Source of the DNA: Butyricicoccus pullicaecorum DSM 23266
Lineage (GTDB): Bacteria > Bacillota > Clostridia > Oscillospirales > Butyricicoccaceae
Reading direction: 5' to 3'
NCBI RefSeq assembly: GCF_900167005.1
Contig: NZ_FUXW01000001.1
Span: 496,001 to 560,000, forward strand
DNA: 64,000 bases
The position numbers and the translations under genes were made by a program. Shown here in pieces: positions 8,417 to 16,451 of the stretch (the stretch's first letter is position 1; every line of letters starts with the position of its first letter). The notes under the pieces are model-generated. The model was not told the origin of the DNA and searched no databases. It saw nothing but the letters and a program-made list of their open reading frames with translations.

Positions 8417-10777
8417 TTACATATTTCCGTGCGCGGCCAGGATCTTGCCGACGATGATCTCGCCCATTTCGTCCGCGTACTGTTCGTTGCCGATCATGTT
8501 GCCCATGACCGTTACATTGACCGTCACGCCGCCGCCCTGCACCATACGGGTGCTGACATCATGCGGGATGATCTGGGTGCCGCTGGGCAGGTTGATGATC
8601 TCGCCGCCGCGCTCGTTTACGCGGGTCAGACCACCGCGCCAGTAGCTCGTGCCCAGTGCATTGCCGGCGAGCTTTCCGGCAACCCAACTGATCGCGCCCT
8701 TACCGCCCTCATAGATATTACCGATGACAGGGATGCTGCTGATTTTATTGTCGAGCCATGAGAAAAATCCGGACACCTTTTCTTTGGCGGCGTCAAATGC
8801 ACCAACGATGCTGTCTTTGATACCGGTAAATACCTCGGTCGCCTTGGCCCATAGCTCGCTTGCCTTGGCTTTGACGGTATCCCAGTTTTGGTACAGAGCC
8901 ACACCGGCAGCGACCAGAGCACCCAAACCCAGTACGATCCAGCCGATCGGGGTGGCGACAAATGCAGCATTAAGCGCCCACTGGGCAGCCGTGGCAGCGG
9001 TTGTGGCTGCCGTCACCGCACCGGTTGCAATGGTAGAAGCCGCCATGCCGATTTTGTTGGCAGCCATCACAGCGGTGTTTTTGACCCAGGCGGCACTGGA
9101 TACTGCCAAGGCAGCAGTTTGTCCTGCAAGCCATGCCGCACCGGCAGCGGCCTTGTGCGCCAAGAGCGCCGTTTTATTGGCAGTTGCGACCGCAGTGTTT
9201 TTAATCCACGCAGCCGTAGATTTTGCCAGGGCAACCGTCTGACCTGCCAGCCATGTCGCACCGCCTACGGCCTTGTGTGCAATCAAGCTGGCACGGTTTG
9301 CACCTGCCGCTGCTGTGTTTTTGATCCATGCAGCGGTTGAGGTAGCGAGTGCTGCCGCCTTGGTGCGCAGCGGGCCAGCAACCGCGATCACAGTCTCCTT
9401 AAATAGTCTAAGGTCATTGACTGCACGTGCCACGTTGCCGGCGAACTCTAGCACTTTGATAGCACCAAATGTGATACCTAACGCAATAAGTCCGTTTTTT
9501 AGCGTATCACTATGAGTAAACATCCATTGCATTGCCGTGGATGCAGTATCAAGTGCTGCGGAAAAAACAGTTCCAAATTGGGATGCCAATGCATCGATCG
9601 TGCCGTCACTCTGCCACTGGCTGATTTTGTTGGATAGCGCAGTGACCGCGCCGGTCGCCTTGCCTGCAATGGCTTCATAAAACGTAATGCCGGCACCTTC
9701 AACAGCCGATTTGAGCAGCGTCAGCTGACCGCTGAGGTTGTTGTTCATGGTGTCTGCCATCTTCTGCGCGGTGCCATCCGAGTCGGCAATCGCCTGCGTC
9801 AGATTATTAAAATCTGCGTCGCTGGCATTAACGATTGCGAGCAGACCGCTCATGGCTTCCTTACCCGCAATACCGGCAGCATACTCGGCCTTTTGTGCAT
9901 CGGTCAACCCGGCAAACTTTTGTCGCAGATCGACCATCAGCGCAGACAGCGGCTTGACGTTGCCCCGTGTATCGGTTAGGGATACACCGAGCGCATCCAT
10001 GTATCCAGCAACGGTGTCACTGGGTTTTGCCAGGTTGGTCAGTGCGCCACGTAGCGCGGTACCGGCTTTCTCGCCCTTGATGCCAGCGTTGGCCATCAGA
10101 CCGATTGCAACCGCAGTATCTTCGATACTATACCCCAATGCGCCCGCGACCGGGGCCACATACTGAAACGTATTGCCCATGAGGGACACGTTGGTGTTGG
10201 AGCTTGAGGACGCCTTTGCCAGCACGTCGGCAAAATGTGCTGAGTCGCTCGCTTTGAGTCCGAATGCGGTCAGCGCGTCGGTAACAATGTCAGAGACTTC
10301 GGCCAGATCCTCGCCTGATGCCGCCGCTAGATTCATGATGCCGGGCAGACCGCTGACCATCTGGTCGGCTTTCCAGCCGGCCATCGCCATGTATTCGAGC
10401 GCTTGTGCGCTCTCGGTCGCGGAAAATTTAGTTTTCGCGCCCATCTCCTTGGCTTTGGCTGTGAGGGTCGCAATCTCGGTTGCGGTTGCACCGCTGATAG
10501 CTTGCACTTTGGACATTTGTGCTTCAAAATCCATACCGGACTTAATGGCAAACGCACCAAATGCACCGGCCGCAGCAACACTGAGCACACCTAGCTTTTT
10601 GACAGTATCCGTAACCGCTTTGGTAGCTTTATTCTTAAAGCTTGTGACATTTCTAGTAGCACGAATCATTTCAGTTGAAATATTCGCACCGCTTTTTTGC
10701 GCTTCTTTAGCAGCCTTCACAAGTCCCTTGGACATATTGTCGCGCAGGTTTAGGATTGTGTTGATAACTTTAGCCAT
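8417..10777 (-). CDS. Phage tail tape measure protein, TP901 family
   Basis: 786 residues. Residues about 65-330 match the TP901 tape-measure core (FEAQMSKVQAISGATATEIATLTAKAKEMGAKTKFSATESAQALEYMAMAGW... and GIKGEKAGTALRGALTNL). This is followed by hydrophobic helical stretches and an Ala-rich section of about 40-residue repeats (see the repeat entry). The C-terminus is Gly-rich with NERGGEIINLPSGTQIIPHD, common in tape measures. The protein sets tail length and is ejected ahead of the DNA. 786 residues would predict a tail of roughly 110-120 nm by the usual 0.15 nm per residue. Confidence 0.95.
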   Translation of the reverse strand: MAKVINTILNLRDNMSKGLVKAAKEAQKSGANISTEMIRATRNVTSFKNKATKAVTDTVKKLGVLSVAAAGAFGAFAIKSGMDFEAQMSKVQAISGATATEIATLTAKAKEMGAKTKFSATESAQALEYMAMAGWKADQMVSGLPGIMNLAAASGEDLAEVSDIVTDALTAFGLKASDSAHFADVLAKASSSSNTNVSLMGNTFQYVAPVAGALGYSIEDTAVAIGLMANAGIKGEKAGTALRGALTNLAKPSDTVAGYMDALGVSLTDTRGNVKPLSALMVDLRQKFAGLTDAQKAEYAAGIAGKEAMSGLLAIVNASDADFNNLTQAIADSDGTAQKMADTMNNNLSGQLTLLKSAVEGAGITFYEAIAGKATGAVTALSNKISQWQSDGTIDALASQFGTVFSAALDTASTAMQWMFTHSDTLKNGLIALGITFGAIKVLEFAGNVARAVNDLRLFKETVIAVAGPLRTKAAALATSTAAWIKNTAAAGANRASLIAHKAVGGATWLAGQTVALAKSTAAWIKNTAVATANKTALLAHKAAAGAAWLAGQTAALAVSSAAWVKNTAVMAANKIGMAASTIATGAVTAATTAATAAQWALNAAFVATPIGWIVLGLGALVAAGVALYQNWDTVKAKASELWAKATEVFTGIKDSIVGAFDAAKEKVSGFFSWLDNKISSIPVIGNIYEGGKGAISWVAGKLAGNALGTSYWRGGLTRVNERGGEIINLPSGTQIIPHDVSTRMVQGGGVTVNVTVMGNMIGNEQYADEMGEIIVGKILAAHGNM
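9075..9355 (-). repeat. 120-bp tandem repeats inside the tape measure gene
   Basis: Units start at 9075, 9195 and 9315 (plus-strand GTGTTTTT anchor), exactly 120 bases apart: two full copies and a partial third. Each encodes a 40-residue block with A-W-[IV]-K-N-T-A, H-K-A and W-L-A-G-Q-T at fixed places. The copies have diverged at many third positions, so the duplication is old or selected to diverge. In-frame units of this kind would change tail length in 40-residue steps. Confidence 0.85.
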
Positions 10778-10985
10778 AAAGTTTACCAGCCTCCTTTGCT
10801 GCGTCCGGAGACAGTGCCGCGATTACTGCATTGTGTGTGAGCGTGTACGTCTCCTTGTAATAGATCTCGCGTGCTGCCTGCAAAAACGCCTGCTCGGCAG
10901 GAGACGCGCCGAGCACATAGGCAGGGGCGAGGCCTCGCGGTGCGTAAAACGCCGCGAGGTTCATCACCCAGTCACGCGCGATCAG
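10770..10985 (-). CDS. Tail assembly chaperone, frameshift extension (gpGT-like T part)
   Basis: Reading frame -1 relative to the upstream chaperone gene, entered at the slippery site at 10985-10991. It continues LIARDWVMNLAAFYAPRG... for about 71 residues and ends eight bases inside the tape measure start. A separate start (GTG 10967) exists but has no good ribosome site, so expression by frameshift, giving a fusion of about 219 residues, is more likely. In many tailed phages the longer product binds the tape measure while the short form coats it. Confidence 0.75.
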   Translation of the reverse strand: MIARDWVMNLAAFYAPRGLAPAYVLGASPAEQAFLQAAREIYYKETYTLTHNAVIAALSPDAAKEAGKLYG

Positions 10986-11428
10986 TTTTTTGCCGGATTT
11001 TCGGGTGCTACGTCCTCGCCAGAGTCATCCTTTGCGTCCTCTCCAGCGTCACCCTCTGCGCTCTCCGAGGAGGGGATGAAACCGAGGAATCGGAACAGAT
11101 CGCCGCCCATCGTGTCGCGGGTGGGAATATCAAAAAGCGCCGGGACAGTGTCCAACGGATCCTTGACACCGATCGCCTCGCGCAGCTTGGGGTCCTGAAG
11201 CTGCTCACAGCAGTGATACAGACCATCGTCTACGACCTGCAGGATATCACCCGTGCCGCTGCGAGCGGCCTGAAATCGTCCATACAGATCCATCATCTTA
11301 CCCTCGGTCGGCTTGCGGCACAGCAGATAATCTTCTGTGCCGGGCACCGGAATTTTTCCAACCTTCAGGCGATCCGCTTCGCGCTGCGCGCGCTTTGCGA
11401 CCAGCGCGTCAAAACTGATTTGTGCCAT
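10982..11428 (-). CDS. Tail assembly chaperone, XkdN-like (gpG equivalent)
   Basis: 148 residues. The N-terminal 110 (FDALVAKRAQREADRLKVGKIPVPGTEDYLLCRKPTEGKMMDLYGRF...) match XkdN/Phage_TAC_5. The C-terminus is an acidic tail, SESAEGDAGEDAKDDSGEDVAPE, then stops right after a slippery run. It lies between tail tube and tape measure genes, the fixed position of this chaperone. Confidence 0.88.
   Translation of the reverse strand: MAQISFDALVAKRAQREADRLKVGKIPVPGTEDYLLCRKPTEGKMMDLYGRFQAARSGTGDILQVVDDGLYHCCEQLQDPKLREAIGVKDPLDTVPALFDIPTRDTMGGDLFRFLGFIPSSESAEGDAGEDAKDDSGEDVAPENPAKN
10985..10991 (-). promoter_or_regulatory. -1 ribosomal frameshift site A AAA AAC
   Basis: In the chaperone frame the last codons read GCA AAA AAC TGA. 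The heptamer A-AAA-AAC is a canonical X-XXY-YYZ slippery sequence and lies directly before the stop. A one-base backward slip reads straight into the downstream open frame, which has no ribosome site of its own. The stop codon next to the slip site probably adds to the pause. Confidence 0.8.
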
Positions 11429-11443
11429 AAGTGCTTGTCCTCC

Positions 11444-11893
11444 TTAGTATGTAATGACTTCCAGAAACTCAAAATCCGAGAATTTATAGGGGATACTCTC
11501 GGTAATGATAGATTTCTTCTCGAAATTGGCAATATTTGCCTCGGTAAAGGTAACCATGCCGATGCGGCAGCGTTCTCTTTTGCCGGTGGACGGGTTTTCC
11601 AGCAGCGTGATGATCTCGCACTCGGGGAAATCGCCAGACAGCATCGCCTGTACGATCTCGTGCGCGATCTCAGTATCAACCTTGAGGTATTCCAGCGTGC
11701 CCTCGCCCGACCAGCCGTTATACACGGCATAAGTCGCAGGGTCACCGCAGACGTTTACATCCTCAAAATCGCCGGTCATTTTGTTTTCGATTTTCTGTAC
11801 GGTGGCGAGCTCCTTGCCCCTCCACCAGACGTGACCGTGCGAGCCGCGCAGAATGCGGTTCAGCGCCTGCTGCGTCAGTTTGTTGTTTGCCAT
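11444..11893 (-). CDS. Tail tube protein (XkdM-like)
   Basis: 149 residues, single-domain beta protein (RILRGSHGHVWWRGKELATVQKIENKMTGDFEDVNVCGD, EGTLEYLKVD) matching XkdM/DUF2001 inner tube proteins. It follows the sheath gene, as in all PBSX-like contractile tails. Confidence 0.9.
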   Translation of the reverse strand: MANNKLTQQALNRILRGSHGHVWWRGKELATVQKIENKMTGDFEDVNVCGDPATYAVYNGWSGEGTLEYLKVDTEIAHEIVQAMLSGDFPECEIITLLENPSTGKRERCRIGMVTFTEANIANFEKKSIITESIPYKFSDFEFLEVITY

Positions 11894-11907
11894 AGGTAAT
11901 GTCCTCC

Positions 11908-13002
11908 TTATGCCATGTTGACCGTAAATTTGAGGTTTTCCATGCTGCCGAGGATCTTGATGTTGGCCGCAATAAAGACCGATCGCTTAAAGGCCATCTT
12001 TTTGACCTTGTCATCGTCCCACTCGGCAGCCTCGTCCTTACCGGTGCCGAGCCATGCCGAGCGCTGCGCCTCAACGTCAATGTCTGCCAGATTGTCATAC
12101 TCCCGGTCGAGCACATCGGTGCCCGGCTGAGCCAGTTCGCGGAAGTAAGCATTCACCGAGGCGATAAAGAGCATCTGGTTGTCCAGATTATTGCGGTAGT
12201 TGCCCAGATAGACATCGCGGAACACCGCACGGATATCGTCCGCGATCAGGTTCATGGCCTCGACCGTCTCGATGTACTGCATATCCTCGGTCGCGGTCGT
12301 GCCGTTGGTCGTGGTCAGGCTGTTGCAGCCCGACAGGATTCGCACCTCGTCAACGTCCGCATTGTACAGGACGAGCTTGCCAGCCTTTACTGCCGCCTCA
12401 CTGTCTTCAATTTCTTCAACGTGGACAAGGTTGGAGCACCGATAGTTGGTCGAGCCGCGCTTGATATTGCAGCTCGCCAGAATGCCGATCAGGCTGGCGA
12501 CATACCAGTCGCCGGCCTTTTCGCCGCGTGCGTCGGCAAACGTGACCTTGGGGCTTGCAAAGTTCACGATCTGCTTGTTGTCCGGTGCTGCGCCGTTGTA
12601 GACGACAGCACGATAGTAGATCTGCCGTTGCTCCTTGGCCTTGATCCAGCTCACCAGCGCCGCCGCGTCCTCGGACTTGGCGTTGGCTACGCCGATCCAG
12701 CCGGTCTTGACGTTGCGCTCAATGATGGCCAGCGCGTCTGCCAGCGTGCCCTCGGTGCCGATGCGCACGACATAGGTCATGTACGGGGCAAAAGTCAGCA
12801 CATCGCGGATCTGCTGGAGGTTGTCCGAGGTGTACAGGGCGCTGTCTGCATCGGCCTCGGGGATGCTGGTATATTTTTTGATGTCAAACTCCTCGTTGGT
12901 GTCATCCCGGATGATGAGCGTGGCAATGCCGCGCTCGCTGCGTGCAATCAGGCTGGTTGCACGCTGGATAAACTCCACAAGGATGCTGGGGATAGATGCC
13001 AT
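11908..13002 (-). CDS. Tail sheath protein (XkdK-like)
   Basis: 364 residues. It shows the sheath family's features: an N-terminal R-x-x-R-G-I-A-T segment, a central FASPKVTFADARGEKAGDWYVASLIGILASC block, and C-terminal VFRDVYLGNYRNNLDNQMLFIASVNAYF. Its presence makes this a contractile (myovirus-type) tail. Neighbouring tube and chaperone genes follow the PBSX order. Confidence 0.93.
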   Translation of the reverse strand: MASIPSILVEFIQRATSLIARSERGIATLIIRDDTNEEFDIKKYTSIPEADADSALYTSDNLQQIRDVLTFAPYMTYVVRIGTEGTLADALAIIERNVKTGWIGVANAKSEDAAALVSWIKAKEQRQIYYRAVVYNGAAPDNKQIVNFASPKVTFADARGEKAGDWYVASLIGILASCNIKRGSTNYRCSNLVHVEEIEDSEAAVKAGKLVLYNADVDEVRILSGCNSLTTTNGTTATEDMQYIETVEAMNLIADDIRAVFRDVYLGNYRNNLDNQMLFIASVNAYFRELAQPGTDVLDREYDNLADIDVEAQRSAWLGTGKDEAAEWDDDKVKKMAFKRSVFIAANIKILGSMENLKFTVNMA

Positions 13003-13017
13003 ATCATGTCCTCCTTG

Positions 13018-13464
13018 TCAGGTGTTGATTGTGACGGACAGCTCCTCAATGAGCTCGCCATCATCATGGCTGGGGCGCTCCTCCAGCCAATCGTATTGGA
13101 TTGTGCCGATCAGCACGCCGTCGGTCGTGTCAAAATCAATGCCGTCCTCGCTGATGATCTCAAAGGTGCCAACCATCAGACTGTCATGCAGCGCACTGCG
13201 CAGCGCGTCCTGCATGGCATAATTGGCATCGCGCCATTTGTGAGCGTCCGGGGCAAAATAATATATGCGCGCAGTCAGGGAACGCGCGTCCATGTGGGTC
13301 GTGTCCCGGCTCGCTTGATCGTTCGCCAGTTCGATTTTGATGGATGGCCGCACGATCGGCTCGGTCAGATCGCCGGCAATGACCGGCGCTGTGATGCCAG
13401 CGTCGGCGCACGCCTGCTCGATCGTCTCGCGCAGGGCGATGTAAATGTCAGTAATACCAATCAA
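13018..13464 (-). CDS. Tail terminator protein (DUF6838 / XkdJ-like)
   Basis: 148 residues, alpha/beta (IYIALRETIEQACADAGITAPVIAGDLTEPIVRPSIKIEL..., YYFAPDAHKWRDANYAMQDALRSAL). Start taken as TTG 13464, which overlaps the TGA of the previous gene and has GGGAGG about seven bases upstream. A longer frame exists upstream but lies inside the previous gene. Such proteins cap the sheath and tube and join them to the head. Confidence 0.75.
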   Translation of the reverse strand: MIGITDIYIALRETIEQACADAGITAPVIAGDLTEPIVRPSIKIELANDQASRDTTHMDARSLTARIYYFAPDAHKWRDANYAMQDALRSALHDSLMVGTFEIISEDGIDFDTTDGVLIGTIQYDWLEERPSHDDGELIEELSVTINT

Positions 13465-13922
13465 GACTCTACCTCCCGCGCGACCTCGTCCAGAAAGCCC
13501 TCGCACGCCCGCTCGAATTCAGGACGAAATTGATTTGCTGTATTCTCAAAAATGTGGTCACCGGGAACAAACTTGACTCGCTCTTTTCCCGGTTGGTGAG
13601 TTACCATGTTATGTCCTTTCTCCAGAAGGTGCGCATGAGGTGATGAAGAATAAACTCGAATCGCCTGAACATTCTCGGCGCGAAAATTATAGGGCTTTCC
13701 GCGTTTGATGGTATCAACATAATGATCGCTGCCTGCGTACTTCTTAGGCTTTTTATGTTTGCGGCCATAAACCTGCATAGCGCGAGACTTTGTCTTGCTG
13801 CGCAATTTATTGCCTTGCTTTTGCAGAAGCTTCTTAGCTCGTTTAGGGTTTCGTTTGGCTGCGGCTTCCAACTCATCGGCAAATGCATACAACTCCGAAA
13901 GGTCAAGTCCGTCAGATACCAT
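13461..13922 (-). CDS. HK97 gp10-family head-tail protein (XkdI-like)
   Basis: 153 residues, very basic N-terminal half (RNPKRAKKLLQKQGNKLRSKTKSRAMQVYGRKHKKPKKY), then the gp10 core with HAHLLEKGHNMV. This family acts at the head-tail junction. The sequence is visibly richer in A+T than the flanking genes, so it may have been exchanged between phages. Confidence 0.85.
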   Translation of the reverse strand: MVSDGLDLSELYAFADELEAAAKRNPKRAKKLLQKQGNKLRSKTKSRAMQVYGRKHKKPKKYAGSDHYVDTIKRGKPYNFRAENVQAIRVYSSSPHAHLLEKGHNMVTHQPGKERVKFVPGDHIFENTANQFRPEFERACEGFLDEVAREVES

Positions 13923-14271
13923 CGTTTGTCACCTCCACGGGTTTGGTCTCCATCATGCAGATTAGCTCCACACGATCGGGATGTTTGTAGTGCGGCTGCC
14001 AGTACTCGACGTTATACCGGTGGCCTTTGTATGTCAGGTACATATCCTCGGCGGGGTGGGGCAGGGCATTTGCGCGGATGGTGACCGTGTGCGAGAGTTG
14101 CGCCTGCTGCATATCGCCGGACAGATTGGCGACCTTGCCGCCCGTGGGCAAAATCTTTGCCCAGACCTGCCCTTGGGGGACATAGTCAAAATCTGTGTCC
14201 CCCAGCGCAGTGGTTACCTGCTGCCTTGCATACAGCGTCACGCGGCAGGTTAGGTCATTGGTCAGACTCAT
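13912..14271 (-). CDS. Head closure protein (SPP1 gp16 / XkdH-like)
   Basis: 119-residue beta-barrel-type protein (TCRVTLYARQQVTTALGDTDFDYVPQGQVWAKILP..., LTYKGHRYNVEYWQPHYKHPDRVELIC) matching the Phage_H_T_join family, which closes the portal channel after packaging. Overlaps both neighbours. Confidence 0.8.
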   Translation of the reverse strand: MSLTNDLTCRVTLYARQQVTTALGDTDFDYVPQGQVWAKILPTGGKVANLSGDMQQAQLSHTVTIRANALPHPAEDMYLTYKGHRYNVEYWQPHYKHPDRVELICMMETKPVEVTNDGI

Positions 14272-14560
14272 CCGTGCTCACCTCCGGGTATTGGCTGCAC
14301 AGTGCAATGTGATGGAGCAGCAGCGTCAGTGTATACGGGATCTCGCGGGTATCGCTGCCGGTCGGCGTGCGGTTGTCGTACCAGTGCGCGGCAAGCATCA
14401 TAACGGCAATGTCGTACAGCTTATCGTCGGTCGGCGGTCTGGCCTTGCCGGTTGCGCCGATAACGTACTGCTCACTGGAGGCGATCAGCGCCTCCAGCGT
14501 GGCAGCGTCATCCTGCACATCAATGCGTGCATAGGCACAAAAGTCGTCGAGCGTTACCAT
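14255..14560 (-). CDS. Head-tail connector protein (gp6-like)
   Basis: 101 residues, all helical (LDDFCAYARIDVQDDAATLEALIASSEQYVIGATG, YDIAVMMLAAHWYDNR), matching the gp6/Phage_connect_1 family that forms a ring below the portal. The ATG overlaps the capsid stop (TAATG), so translation is coupled to the capsid gene. Confidence 0.85.
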   Translation of the reverse strand: MVTLDDFCAYARIDVQDDAATLEALIASSEQYVIGATGKARPPTDDKLYDIAVMMLAAHWYDNRTPTGSDTREIPYTLTLLLHHIALCSQYPEVSTDESDQ

Positions 14561-15828
14561 TACGCATCCGCCTTTTCGAGTTTCACGATGGCATCCGCCT
14601 TTTCGAGTTTCACGATGGCATCCGACATGGACGGCTTGCAGTCAAACATCGCGCAGCCCAGGAACTTGTAAGAGTTGGTGTCGATGTCAAACGCACTGGT
14701 GACCGTGACATCCTCGGGCATATTGCCGATCACCGTGTACAGGTCGCCAAGGTATGCCTCATGCAGCTTGACACGCTCGTCGAGCTGTACCGGATAGCCA
14801 AATACATAGTAATTGGAGCCGGACATGGTGACGATGTCATTTTTGCTCTTGTCCTGCAGCGGCATAAAATCCATATAAAGCGTCTTTTTGCTCATCACGA
14901 ACTCTGCGCGTGCATCGTAGCCGCCGGGAAGCAGGGCAATCAAATTGAGAACGTCCTGCGTGGTCAGACTCGCAGAGTTGGCGACCTGTACCGAGTTGGT
15001 GCTCTGATCCCAAACTGCAGCCTTATCGATACCAGTACCCTCATCGCTGCCGGTACCCAACAGGATGGTCTCGCTGATCTTGTCCGCGATCTTACGCGCC
15101 AGCATATCGGTCAACCAAGTCTCGAACGCCGGGATGGACATCATAGCAACCGACTTGGAGATCTGCACCAGCTTGGTGATCTCGTACGCACTCAGGGTGA
15201 TCGACTTGAGCTTGTCCTCCTTGCCCGAGATCGTCGCATTCTGGGTATGCTTTTCGGCGGCGTTTACGGTGTCCTCAACGGCAAAGGTAACCATACCAGG
15301 CACACGCAGCAGGTTGATCTTGCTCAGCAAGGGAGCGTACTGGGTGACCTTTTCGAGGATGGTGTTGGCGGTCTGAGTCGGAATTACAGCGCCTGCCGAG
15401 CCGGTCACGGTCGTAAATGCACGCTGCTCGGCCTCGGTCATCTGATTAAGCTGATCCGAGATACCGACCGTACGGCGCAGATGCTTGATCCAAGCCGTGC
15501 GGTATTCGGGGGAGTCGATGGTATACGTCTCGCTGCGCTGCTCGGGATCGCTGGGCAGCTGCATACCCGGCAGCGGATTGCCGACAGCGCCGGTACCGAT
15601 CTTACGCAGCAGTGCGGCGCGGGTTTCCGCACCCTGCTTGAGCTGACCACGCTCGGCGATCAGGTTGTCCACCTCGTTGCTCAGCGCCTCGAGGTCTGCG
15701 CCCTCCTGATCCATCTCGGTACGGATCTGCGACAGACGCGCCTCGATCTGACTCAGGCGATCGCCTGCGGGCGGGGCTGCAAAAAACTGGAGACCGATAA
15801 AGTCTCTGGTGTTTGTACGCTTACGCAT
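14560..15828 (-). CDS. HK97-family major capsid protein
   Basis: 422 residues. Residues 20-95 form the coiled-coil delta scaffold domain (RLSQIEARLSQIRTEMDQEGADLEALSNEVDNLIAERGQL). The mature shell begins after about residue 110. The HK97 core is visible as AVIPTQTANTILEKVTQYAPLLSKINLLRVPG and IPAFETWLTDMLARKIADKISETILLGTG. The start at 15828 has AGGAGG nine bases upstream; an ATG at 15834 is also possible. The last 20 residues hold a tandem duplicated 9-residue unit (DAIVKLEKA). Confidence 0.93.
   Translation of the reverse strand: MRKRTNTRDFIGLQFFAAPPAGDRLSQIEARLSQIRTEMDQEGADLEALSNEVDNLIAERGQLKQGAETRAALLRKIGTGAVGNPLPGMQLPSDPEQRSETYTIDSPEYRTAWIKHLRRTVGISDQLNQMTEAEQRAFTTVTGSAGAVIPTQTANTILEKVTQYAPLLSKINLLRVPGMVTFAVEDTVNAAEKHTQNATISGKEDKLKSITLSAYEITKLVQISKSVAMMSIPAFETWLTDMLARKIADKISETILLGTGSDEGTGIDKAAVWDQSTNSVQVANSASLTTQDVLNLIALLPGGYDARAEFVMSKKTLYMDFMPLQDKSKNDIVTMSGSNYYVFGYPVQLDERVKLHEAYLGDLYTVIGNMPEDVTVTSAFDIDTNSYKFLGCAMFDCKPSMSDAIVKLEKADAIVKLEKADA
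14564..14617 (-). repeat. 27-bp exact tandem duplication at the capsid gene 3' end
   Basis: Two identical 27-base units (14564-14590 and 14591-14617), followed by seven bases of a third. It is in frame and adds a second copy of DAIVKLEKA to the capsid C-terminus. Exact identity points to recent replication slippage or to a site that easily expands. Confidence 0.9.
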
Positions 15829-16447
15829 TGGCATTGTCCTCCTTTTGGATGCCGCATAATTTGAGTTTGAGCTCGAGCTTGCGCCGCATGGCCTCCGCCT
15901 GTGCGTGCTCCCGCGCGGCCTCCGCCGCTGCCCAGGATCTGGCTGCAATCTCGGTACCGTCATAGGCGGGGAAGTCGACCGCGGCCACATCAAAGATGCG
16001 CTGGAATGCAGTGATTCGGCGCAGATGCTCCTGCCGATCGTACTCAGACCGTTTGACGGTAAACGCGAAACTCATCTTGTCAATGTAGCCGCCTTGGATC
16101 TCCTCGTAGAGCCTCCGCCCCTCCTCGGTGCCGCCCAAGTCGGCGCTGATCCGCAGACCGATCGTGTCAACGGACAGTGACAGCGTGTTGTTTCGCGTGC
16201 GGGCGACAGGTTTGCCGCCATGGTTAAAATTCATCACGACATCGGACATTTCCGCTCCCGAAAATGCCTGTCGGTCGATGACTTCCTTGTACTGGATGCC
16301 GTCATACTCGTAGAGGACGGTCTCCTCATCAAATTTTGCCGCGTAGCCCTCTACGCGGTAGGTTTTCGCGCCCTCACTGCCGGACTCTGCCGGCAGCGCC
16401 CGCACCTCGAATGTGCGATAGTTGCGCGTCTCAGGTGTAATTGCCAT
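15821..16447 (-). CDS. HK97-family prohead protease (Peptidase S78)
   Basis: 208 residues. The fold is marked by VEGYAAKFDEET, then VVMNFNHGGKPVARTRNNTLSL with the catalytic His, and YIDKMSFAFTV with the catalytic Ser. It cleaves the capsid delta domain during maturation. The C-terminal 40 residues are a charged helix. Start at 16447 (ATG GCA ATT ACA) has GGAGG upstream and lies just after the portal stop; a longer frame overlaps the portal and is rejected. Confidence 0.9.
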   Translation of the reverse strand: MAITPETRNYRTFEVRALPAESGSEGAKTYRVEGYAAKFDEETVLYEYDGIQYKEVIDRQAFSGAEMSDVVMNFNHGGKPVARTRNNTLSLSVDTIGLRISADLGGTEEGRRLYEEIQGGYIDKMSFAFTVKRSEYDRQEHLRRITAFQRIFDVAAVDFPAYDGTEIAARSWAAAEAAREHAQAEAMRRKLELKLKLCGIQKEDNANA

Positions 16448-16451
16448 GGTG

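Noticed and set aside
11899-13533. Long plus-strand open frames opposite the tail genes (also 14527-15864 and 16725-18167)
   Set aside because: They lie antisense to recognised sheath, capsid, portal and terminase genes. The GC-rich third positions of those genes open the opposite strand. The products match no family and have no ribosome sites.
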